From NCBI RefSeq assembly GCF_037042905.1, contig NC_087251.1, positions 47,130,373-47,194,372 of the forward strand: a DNA stretch of 64,000 bases, written 5' to 3'. The DNA is from Lytechinus pictus (lineage: Eukaryota; Echinodermata; Echinoidea; Temnopleuroida; Toxopneustidae). The first letter of the stretch is position 1. Each line of letters begins with the position of its first letter. Below the pieces are notes generated by a model. It searched no databases. It was not told the DNA's origin and worked only from the letters and a program-made list of their open reading frames with translations. Below are positions 40,201 to 52,200 of this stretch, in pieces. A program made the translations under genes and the position numbers.

Positions 40201-43200
40201 ACGGCATTACAAATTTCACTTTCTCTATTTTAAAGCATTTTTTCATAGCAAAGTGAGACTATAGGCGCCACTTTTCCGGCGGCGGTGGAAACATTGAAAT
40301 CTTAACCAAGGTTAATACGTTTTTGAAATGTCATTGTAACTTAAAGGTCAAGTCCACCCCACAAAAATGTTGATTTGAATAAATAGACAAAAATCAAACT
40401 AGCAAAATGCTGAAAATTTCATCAAAATCGGATGTAAAATAAGAAAGTTATTACATTTTAAAGATTTGCTTATTTTTCACAAAACAGTGATATGCACAAC
40501 TCAAATGAGACAGTCTATGATGTCCCTCACTCACTATTTCTTTTGTTTTTTATTGTTTGAATTATACAATATTTCATTTTTTATGGATTTGACAATAAGG
40601 ACCAACTTGACTGAATCATATAGTATTAAACAATGCCCATTCCACATGTTCAGGGAGGAATTAATCGTTGTTTCACTTGACAAGGAGGAGAAAAATAGGA
40701 TATTCCCTATTTCATATAATAAAATACAAAAGAAATAGTGAGTGGATGACGTCATCAGTCTCCTCATTTGCATACCCAACAGGATGTGCATATAACTGTT
40801 TTGTGAAATTAAGCAAAACTTTAAAATGTCATAACTTACTTATTTTACATCCGATTTTGATGAAATTTTCAGTGTTATGTTTTTAGGATTTTTCTCTTTT
40901 TATTCAAATAAACTTTTTGTTGGGGTGGACTTGTCCTTTAAAAAGACTATGGACCTACATAGTTCATGAAATATAATAATAATGAAGTTCTGATATAGCG
41001 CATTTCAAACCTGTGAGGACTCTGAATGCGCTTTACAGAAATACAAGTTTCAGGTCACATGACCAAGGTCAAAGGTCATTTAGGGCCCATGAGCTTTAAC
41101 CAGGTTTGGGGGATCAGCATCGAAATGTTAACCATGGTTAAGTTTTAGAAGTTTCATAACTTAGAAAGTTTATGGACCTAGTTCATGGCACTTTGACGAA
41201 TGGGTAATCAAGTATTACTGAACATCCTGCCTGAGTTTCAGGTCACATGACCAAGGTCAGAGGTCATTTAGGGTCAATGAGCTTTAACCATGTTGGGGAA
41301 ATCAGCATCAAAATGTCAACCATGGTTAAGTTTTAGAAGTGTCATAACTTTGAAAGTATATGTACCTAGTTCATGGAACTTGGAGATATGGGTAATCAAG
41401 TATTACTGGAGATCCCGCCTGAGTTTTCAGGTCATATGACCAAGGTCAAAGGTCATTTAAGGTCAATGAAATTTTCCCATTTTGAGGGTTTTTGTTGAAT
41501 TGCCAAACTTAACTTGAACATTTATGGATCTAGTTTATGAAACATTGACATAACACATAAGGGTAATCAACCCGGGGGGGGGGGGGGGCCACTTCCATTG
41601 ACGAGTGGATACCATGCGCGACCATGGGGTCTCGAAAAGCACCCTAAACACGTATTTTACATATTCTGAAAATGCACCCCTTAACAAGTATTGGCGTGTG
41701 AAACCCTACCCTTAACAAGTATTGGAAACAAAACGGTACCCTTGGCAAGTATTCCCTGAATCGACCCCCTAAACAAGTAAAGTGATATTTTAATTGTTAT
41801 ATCACGGACGTCGGTCCTTTACCTAAATTGGGCTTATTACAGCCCCACCTCGCGCAAATCGGACTCTAAACACGTAGTGTTGGGGCAAAAAGTACATCTT
41901 TTATAATTATTTTAGTCTTAATTTTTATACCCCCGCAAATGTGACCCTAAACACTAATTGCTTTCCTATCGAAATAGATACCCTTTTTTCAGTATTTTAG
42001 TGTTTTTGACACCCTTATTACGTTACGCACGTAACGTGCCCTATCTTGAAAAAGACATCCTTTTTACGTGTTTTTTTTGGTCGCGCATGGTATCCACTTG
42101 TCAATGTAAGTGGCCCCCCCCCCCCCGGGGTAATCAAGTATCACTGATCATCTTACACAAGTCTTAGGTCACATGATCAAGGTCAAGAGTCATTTAGAGG
42201 CTATAAACATAATCAAAATTATTCAATAGTTGTTTTTAAAGTCAGCACTGCTGCTATATTGAATCTCGTAATTCATGCGACACAGCAAGAGGCGTTCCAC
42301 TTGTTAGTCTTTAGAGTAGCCCCGAACCGAATTGCTTTATTGGCGTTTTAGTTCAATTTACATGTATAAGTTTACTTAACATTACTTGTTTATATGTTTC
42401 ATTTAAGTAGAAATATTAATCAACAATTGCAAATGAAGTCATGGTAGCAACATAGGGCAATAAATCAGAGAAAAAAATAATGAGGAGCAAAGTATTTCCT
42501 CAGTTTTGCCAGTGCTCACAAGACTTGGCCCACACATCAATTGGTTTTAGAGTGAAATATGCATTGTTGCCATGGTAACTGCACATTGTGATAATAATAA
42601 ATCGGGGTAAAATCTTGCAAAGCTTCCTCAGTTTTCCTAATAACCATAAGAACTTGGTACACATGTGAGTGACAACGTGCTCTGTACTATGTTGCCATGG
42701 AAATAAAATAAAACAATAAATCAGGGAAAAATCTTGTGCAAGAAATAACTTTCTCTATTTTTTGCCCAATCCTCACTTAATTGGTACACACATTGGTCTC
42801 GGAGTGAAGATGTGCAAGACATATTTGTTTGTGTATGTCTGGCACTGTGTTACCATGGTAAATTCATATTATGAGCATAATAAATCGAGAATATACCTTG
42901 CGGAGCGAACTACTCCCTCAGTTTTTTTCCCCCAATACTCAGTCATGAGACTTGGAGTGATGATGTGTTGTGTTCTGAGTTGCAATGGAAATGACATACA
43001 TTAAATGAGTTAAAAATCTTGTGGAGTGAACTACTTGCACTGTTTCTACCCAATCCTCATTATACTTGGTACACACATTGATCTTGGCGAGAAGATGTGC
43101 AAAAAAGATTTTTTTAATGTGTCTGGTACTGTGTTGCCATGATAACTGCATATTATGCCAATAATAAATTAGGAAAACTCTTGTGGAGCGAACTGCTTCC

Positions 43201-46200
43201 TCAGGTTTTGCCCAGTGCTCATGAGACTTGGTATACCAGTTGGTCTTGGAATTAAGACGTGCATGTCACATGTTTTGCTGGGAACTATGTTGCTATGCGA
43301 ACAATATATCAGAAATAATAATAATAGGGATGAATGCTATTTTAATTCATAAATGTTCCTCACAAAATACTCTTGTGAAAGGATATGAGTATAGTAATAA
43401 AGATACGAATGAAGTAACTTCTGAAGGTTTCCATGGCAAAGAAGAACGAGTGTCGAGGTTTTTCACCATGTATTCTTTGTGGGCATGTGTGGTCTTGGAT
43501 GATGTGATTGAAAAGAAATGTGAATGTTAGAAAATTGTTCTATGAGTTTATGATTTATCGTGTAAGAGAAATCATGTTTATGAATGTCTTTTCAGTGATG
43601 CAGCTCAAGTAGTACTGATTTTTCAGTAATTTGTACTGAAAAAAAAAATGAGAAAGATACTGATGGTTTCATGTAAAATAACGATTTCTAAAATTACAGT
43701 TTTCTGTGTTGTCCTATATGCAGGGTGCTACATAAGCACTTGCCCGATTGCCCAGGGCAAGTAAAAGTTAGAGTCGGGCAAGTGTTTTGAAGTAAAGACC
43801 CAAACTACTTGCCCGAATTGGGAAAGCAAAATTCTCACAGTGGAATGACCAAAATTAGGGTCGATATTTTTTATATGATATCGACCCTAATTTTGGTCAT
43901 AGCGGGCAAGATAAAATCACTTTGGAAAAATACATGCAAAAACAATCAGTTCATGTCAAAAGACAGAAAAGAAGTTCAATGGTTTATAAGACCGCTATAC
44001 TTTCTTTTGAAGAGGTAAGACTTTTTTTTCAAGGACTTTTTCGGGCAAATGAAATAGTGAAGTATATTCCAACTATTTAAAAATTTACTTGCCCAACCGG
44101 GAAAGTGCTTCTAAAAAGTTATGTAGCACCCTGCCTATATGGTATTTCTTTGAAAATACTGCTTTCCTACTGATTGTCAGCTTTAAACATAATGAAATGT
44201 TCTTTTTCAGGTTGGCAGGTCTGTATAATTTTTCCATCACTGTCATGTTATTCTCTGCAGATCCCTGTTTATTCATCCAGAGGTTTGCCCACAAGCTTGA
44301 GTTCAGCGACAAGACGGACGTGGTGTGTGAGACGGCTCTGAGGTTGGTATCCAGGATGAAGCGAGACTGGATTCATATGGGAAGGAGACCATCAGGTTTA
44401 TGTGGTGCAGGTGGGTGAAACTTGGTCTAATGCAAGGGGAGCATTCCCCTTTGATTTTTTCAAGTAGTGAAGAATAACAAAGGAGAAAAAGACAGAAAAG
44501 AGGGAAAAAACAGGAAAGAGAGATGAAAGACAAGCAAACAGAATCAAACAACATAACAAAAAAATTGAATTGAAATATTAAAGTTGTAAAATATGAAGTT
44601 GATGATATATTAAAGGACAAGTCCACCCCAACAAAAAGTTGACTTGAATAAAAAGAGAAAAATCCAACAACCATAACACTGAAAATTTCATGAAAATCAG
44701 TTGTAAAATAAGAAAAATATGACATTTTTAAGTTTCGCTTAATTTCACGAAACAGTTATATCCACATCCCAGTCGGTATGCAAATGAGGAAGACTGATGA
44801 CATAATTCGCTCACTATATCTTTTGTATTTCATTAAATGAAATATTCTAATTTTCTCCTCATTGTCCTGTGAGAGTACCATTATTTAATATTTTATGGTT
44901 CAGTCAAGTTGGCTCTTATTGTTGAATCTGCAAAAAATTGAAATATTGTATAAGTCAAACAATAAAAAACGTAAGAAATAGTGAGTGAGGGACATCATTG
45001 ATTCTCTCATTTGCATGTTACTAAATTGTGCATATAACTATTTTGTGAAAAATAAACGAAATTTAAAATGTCACAACTTTTTTATTTTACATCCGATTTT
45101 GATGAAATTTTCAGCATTATGCTTGTCTGATTTTTCTCTGTTGATTTAAATCAACATTTTTCTGGGGTGGACTTGACCTTTGAAATTTCAGGTTTTAGTA
45201 GTAGACCTGTTCACTCATATTTTGCTACTTCTTTCATTACAGCTCTGCTGGTTGCGGCGAGAATGCACAATTTCCACAGGACCCAAAGAGACGTCATCAA
45301 AGTGGTCAAAGTCTGTGATGCTACTCTCAGAAAAAGGTGAATTAAAGGGCAAACAGCACACTGTTTTTCTCTTCTGTCACAGGTGCATCATCATAACTTT
45401 CAAGTAAACCACAGAAAAATTACATATTCAATGATGTTGGGAGTAGATCATGAAAGTAGCGCCCCAAAATACTGGATACTTAAAGGGATGGTCCGGGCTG
45501 AAAATATTTATATCTTAATACATAGAGTATAATTTACTGAGCAAAATGCCGAAAATTTCATCAAAATCGGATAACAAATAATAAAGTTATTGAAGTTTAA
45601 AATTTAGCAATATTTTGTGAAAACAGTCGTCATGAATATTCATTAGGTGGGCTGATGATGTCACATCCCCACTTTCCGTTTTCTTATGTTATTACATAAA
45701 ATCATAATTTTTTCATTATTTCATACTTGTGTGAATAATATGTCTCCTTATAATGAAATAAGTTGCAGCAATAAATATCTAATGCACTAAATCAGTTGTC
45801 AATCCAAATTTTCTAGTTCTTGGTGGAAAAAATTTGAATAAACCTAAATTCATATAATAAAATATAAAAGAACAAGTGGAGATGTGACATCACCAGCACA
45901 CCTAATGAATATTCATGACGACTGTTTTCACAAAATATTGCTAAACTTTAAAATTCAATAACTTTGTTATTTGTTATCCGATTTTGATGAAATTTTCGGC
46001 ATTTTGCTCAGTGAATTCTACTCTATTTATTAAGCTATAAACACTTTCAGCCCGGACCATACCTTTAATTAGGATGAAAGATTATGAAAAAAATATGACT
46101 GATCCACATAATACATTTTAACTGAGATTATGACTGTTGGATCAAACTCCTAGAGACTACATTTTATAATCTATAATTCTGAACTTGTAAGATAAATCAT

Positions 46201-49200
46201 ATCTACTGACTTTGAGGGGAACATCAAATATATTGCCCCCCAACTGAATCATATTGACCGGAGTCTTGAGATGAGGATCAATATGATGCATTTCTGCATA
46301 TCCTCAGATGCCCCGATTTGAGACCTTGGACAAGTCAAAGGTATACTTTGTTACGTATCTGCATGCAAACTCAGTACACGCCAAAAGACCAAGTAAAATT
46401 AAAATAATATACCCAACTCACTACCAATATTCATGAAGACTAGCTAGGCAATACGGTTTTGTAAAGGACCAGCTCAGTTGTCTTGTACGGATAATAATGA
46501 ATCATCTTCTTAATCTTTTTTCTGAAGGTTATCTGAATTTGAAGAGACACCGTCTGGCAAGTTGACCATCGATGAGTTTCATAAGATTGATCTAGAGGAA
46601 GAGCAAGATCCGCCGTCATTCAAAAGAGGAAGAAGAAATGCTAAACTTGCCCAGGTTTGTACTTTTCAACCATGGAAAAAAAATTACACGGGGGCTCGGG
46701 CGATTTCACCCTTGAAAGGCTCAAAAGAGCCGTGGAAATTCCCCAATTCTCTGCAATGTTAAAGCTTCTCCAATGTATCACATTTAGGCAATAGGATGTG
46801 AAAAGTAGCCCCCCTTAAATTAAAACAAAATAAAATTTTCCTGCTTTCAACATCATTAATCATTATAGTTCACCCTTATCTTACATAAAGGTTTGTTTTA
46901 ATAAAAGCAATAAAAACATAAGAAATTTATTGGCGAAGTTTTGGCAAAAATCCGTTGAAGAATAACAAAGTCTTGGATTTTTAAAGTGTTGATTTATGTG
47001 ATGGCACAAGCGAGTAGCTGCCCGATCTGTATCCATTTGCTATTCTTGGTAAGGATACAAATTTTTAAATATACACTTTCTGTATATTATTATAATATAA
47101 ATAAGGAACAAGGATATTTTACTTCTTCGATAGTGATAAGGGCTTGAGTGGTAGTCATCTACTTTCAATTACAAACTAATGATACCACAAACAATCTTTC
47201 ATTTATGAATATTTAACCATAAAGAAATATCAAGGCGTTTGACATTCATATCAGTAAACTGCCTTGATCTGCACCGGAGTTGGATTTATGTCAAATTCAA
47301 ATTTTCTGAAATGTGAAAAATATTAATATGTTCTCATATTATAATTGTATTTATGTTTATTTATGCAGTTTTTTTGCAATGTAAAAATATATGAATGTCT
47401 TCTCAGTATCATATAAATTATATTTCTGACATTGTATCATAGTTAGAAGAGCTTAGCAAGAAACAGGTGCTTGAATTAGAAGGAGAGATTACAACCATAC
47501 AGAATGAAATTGAAAGTGCTCTTCATAAAAAACCAACAGGTGAGTCAGTATTACTCAAGTTATGGTATCTTTGATGCGTCCAAATTTTGAAAAAAGTAGT
47601 CTGCATTTGAAACTGTTCCCGGTCTAGTGGTTATGACTCTCGTCTTTCAATCTGTGGGACATGGGTTCGGTTTCAAGCCATGGCGTGTTTTCCTTCATGA
47701 AGAAATTCATCCACACTGTGCTGCCCTCAGTTCAGGCGAGGTACATGGGTACCCGGCAGGATTAATTCTTTGAGTGCAATGAGCATCGGAACTAAGCATC
47801 AGCGAGAGCTTAAGCCAAGATAATAATAGTTGCGATTTTTGTCTTCTGGAAAATGTGCTATATATATATCTTCTTCTTCAAGCTACACTGCCTCCTTCAA
47901 TCCTGAAGATTCTTGCAGTATTGTAGTACCGGGGACCGGCAGGTGCAATACACCGGGTGAACACCCTACTCTTTGACGAATAGTGTATTGGTTTTAACGT
48001 GCATAGGTTGTGACTCTCCTATACACGGGACCAACATTTGCGTCCTTTCTGATGGACGGAGTGTTTTCCAACTGCATTCACACCCGCACTGAACACAGCG
48101 GTGAGGCACGTTAACACACAACGCTAGCATCAGTTTTTTTGTTAGACGTCTTCCGGCATGCTGCGGGACTCGAACCCACGCACGTTGAGATCTACAATCT
48201 TATCCGGAACAGGCGCTCTAACCGACTGAGCTACACTGCCTCCCTATCCAGCTATTGTTATCATTATTGTTAGTACTACGTTTATAATGTGTGTGGATTA
48301 CTCATCAATCTTTGAAACTTACAAATTTTGATAAAGTCCAAAGTTTTTGCATTTAATGATTTAACACATACTTCACTATTAAACTCAACAGGGAAAAATC
48401 CTGTAACAATATCAATCTTCTCTCATTGAAATATTATATGATTTGTGGAGGAAAAAGTGAATAAAGCCTTTCTTTGAAAAGAAAAAAAAGTATTTCAATT
48501 TTCTTTAAAACAAGGGTGCTTTGATTTCTCTAAAATTTGAAAGGGGTTTTTATGTGTGCCACAATAAAAATGATAATTACCAGTAACTTGAAACCGAGAT
48601 ATAATGGAAACACTGAAAATAAGATTCTTCAAAACCTTGAAGGGATTTTTTTGGGGGGGATTTGTTAATGTTTTGTAAAATTCTATGGCTCGAATTCACA
48701 AAGGTGGTTTTGAAAATCCACGGTTGAATCCATGGTTTATGCAGATTTCCTGTATAGATTACGCTTAATTTGTCGCGTATCGGGCGCATGTATAACAAAT
48801 TCCAATGCTGATGCGCGCTTTTGTCACAGTGCGCCAAATTGATGCCTGTTACCATGGTTAGATACGCTATTTTATTCATAAGTCCACTGTGGACTCATTA
48901 GTTAAAAACAGTGGACTCATGAATAAAATAGCATGGATAACCATGGCAACAGGCGTTAATTTGGCGTACTGCGACAAAGCGCGCATCAGCATAGGACATT
49001 TTTTAATATACGCGGTAAAATAAGCGTAATTTATACAGGAAATCTGCAAAAACCATGGACTCAACCGTGGGTTTTCAAAACCACCTTTGTGAAGACAGGC
49101 TTATGATTCTGGAAAAAGGAAGATATATGGTATGGTCATTGCAAAGATTCCAAGAATGACAGGAAATAGTGAAAGTGATAAACCTTGGTTTCAGGAGGAT

Positions 49201-52200
49201 ACACAGGAAGAGATTAACCTTCGGTTATTGCTTTGCTTAAAGCAAAGAACCTGTCGCTGCGGCAAACAATGATTTTATTAGAAAGTCTTTAAATATAGGT
49301 TTATTGTCATCATATGATCATAGATCTAAATCTGGCTCATTCGCATAAATCTAACTTTTTGAAATCATAACATTTAAGATGAAACTAATCACATCAAAGT
49401 GCCCCAACACAGATAAGTACATATGGGACTATGAAGTTTTACTGCTAGAAAAAAAGATCAAATTAGTTGGAATGTTATGCTTATTTTGTCCATTTCTCAG
49501 CAATCACATATTTTCTACCAAAATCTTTTGGCACATATTTTTATTCACATATATATATATGAAGAATTTGATGGCCATTTTATTGGATTCTGTTTGAAAC
49601 CATTTATAGGTAGTAATCACGACAGGTATTTATCTTTAATACAGATTCATTTATATGCTTTTCACACTGCACTTTTTTTCCTTAATCCCGGGAAATTGGT
49701 GGGGCTAAGGGGGGTCTTAGCCCCACCAATTTCCCGGGGTTAAGCTTAGCCCTCTTCGTTTTCACACTACCTTTTAACAAAGTGGGCTAGCACGGTAAAT
49801 AGTACGGTACTATCTGGCCCTGCAAAAAAGCAGGGTTAACCGGCTTATTGTGGTGCTAGCACCACAATTGCGGTGCTAAGAGAATGCAGTGTGAAAACGA
49901 ACAGGGCTAAGGAAAGTGGGGCTAAGCATTTAGCCAATCACGGAAGTCGAATTGCACGTTAATCACGCTCTGTATGGTAAAATCATCAATATTCATGAGC
50001 TGAGGGATAGTCCGGGGTTAATGCATTATCCCCGGCTGAGCAGATAGTATGGGGTTAAGAAAGACAGTGTGAATCGAAAAAAAGATAGTATGGGGTTAAG
50101 GATAGTCCGGGGTTAAGGATAGTATGGGGTTAAGGAAATGCAGTGTGAAAAGCATATTAGTGACATGAGAAACAAGGTATAATATTTGGTTTGGCAATGA
50201 AAGCTTTGGTAGTCACATCATTTCCCATGATTTGTTCTCTGTTTAATGTACTTGATCTTTTTTGCAAAATTTTCCCTACAACCTAATCTGACAAATAGGA
50301 ATGTTAATAACTTATGACATATATAACTATTGAAAAATACTTGTAGGTCATTGATGTATCAGATTTTCTGGCTGATAGATTAGTAAGACTTTTTGTGGAG
50401 ATTAAGTTTTGGGTATGAAAAATAAAGTATATTTACTTTTATTTGTATATTGATTTGCATCAATAATAGCTCCATGTTTTCATCCATTAAAAAATATGTT
50501 TATAATAATATTGATAATATTATAGATTATTTTTATTGTATCCACCTTATTAGGGCGCCAAGGCGCCCCTATGTTACTCCGGCTAAGCTCGGCTACCACT
50601 TTCGGTGCTCACATCTTTTTTTAGGAATTCTTTCCAGTTACCTCACCTAGGTTGAGTGTAGCTTAATTTGGATAATATATGTAATTATATTCTTTGTCAA
50701 ATTGATGATGGAAAACATTCAGAATTCAATTTCCACTTTATATTTTCATGTAATAATACATGTATATCATATCTGATTCTCAGTCTCATTGGCTAAGACC
50801 GTAAATTGTCCAGATGAACTCATTATTCGTATTTGCATCTTTATTCCAACCCTCTCCCTCAAATCATTTCCAGATGCGGCATCATCGTTAGGAAGTATAC
50901 CCGAAGATAACCAGAGCAATGCCGATGATGTTGAACAGGCAGAAAACGTTGAACTTCTGAAACGCTTGGAAGATGACAGCGTGAGACCTCTGGTGGAAGA
51001 GGAAGTTAGGTCGCATAAACAGTCGCAGGTTGCGAGTGAAAAAACTGAAAATGGAGACTGTGCATCGACATCAAAAAGTGATGGGAATAAAGGTGTTGAT
51101 ACTGGAGGTGGAGGGGAACCAGGAGGGGGAGAAGGTGGAGGTGAAGCAGGAGGGGGAGATGGTGGAGGTGAAGCACCAGGAGGAGGAGGAGAGGGTAAAG
51201 TAGGAGATGGAGAAAGTGGAGCAGGGGCAGGTGCAGTGGGTGACAGTACTTTAAAAGAGAAATCCTTACCCACAGACAATGTTATCGATACCCTGCTTGG
51301 TGAACCAACTGTATGGAGCAGTGGAGACAAGGGGCTGAGACCGTCGGCGTTATCGTTAGGACTGGAAAGCATCATCAAAGAGGCTGCCATTCCAGAAGAA
51401 AAAAGTATGTTTTGTCCACTGCTGGATTTATTAATGTTAATTTGGAAAAATTGAATGAACTTGGATTCAGCAAATTAGTCCATAAACTTGATACTTCGGA
51501 TTTCAGGACACAGAAATGTCATTTCATGTTGATTTGATCAAAAAGTTCTTTCTCTACCAATGTTTTTCAAAAGAATGTTGTGTTTCATGTTTTGCTTACA
51601 ATGGCACAATTTGTTTTTCAGTTTCATGTATGTTATTTTTGTTTTTTATGAATGTGTGAAGAAGATTATTTACAGTATTTCATTTATATGTTTAATTTTT
51701 AAATCTACAATTCTAACCATATTTCCCTCTTTCCTCATGCATACAAACCTGTAGGTGTTATGTGTCTATTAACAGGGGTGTGAGAGTTCAGATTTTTTTG
51801 TTTTGATTTTCAGCTTAATTTCAGCTTATTTTTGGCCTTCCTCTGTACAAAAAGTATGGGAGCTCTTTCTATTTCAGATTTTTTCAACACTTCAGCTTTT
51901 TTCAGATCTTTTTATTTGTGACCACTCACACCCCTCTATTAAGAGCTGTACTACAGGGGTGATAGTATTATTATTATACACAATTATCAAAGCTTAACCT
52001 AAAAAGGACTGGGGGGGGCGTGATGGCCCCCCTCAACTCTTCACGCGATATTTCCGAAACGCAAAGAGATAGTGTGGCAAAAGTCTCGCGCAACTTTTGA
52101 GAACAAAATCGCGACATATGGGTATAGCATCGCGACTCCACGTGACTTTTACGAGACAATGTCGTGCAGAAAATGGCTCATTTTTATACTTTGTGTACAA

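Noticed and set aside
44303..44725. 140-codon minus-strand frame over BRF1 exon 6
   Set aside because: Spans the antisense of a certain exon and a MITE end; hydrophobic composition reflects AT-rich sequence.
48150..48243. Minus-strand tRNA gene (GTAGCTCAGTCGGTTAGAGC)
   Set aside because: Good head, but it continues into a SINE body; no acceptor pairing at the expected 3' end.
50767..51390. 207-codon antisense frame rich in proline ([14 protein letters not shown])
   Set aside because: Shadow of the glycine-rich sense coding sequence in BRF1 exon 10.
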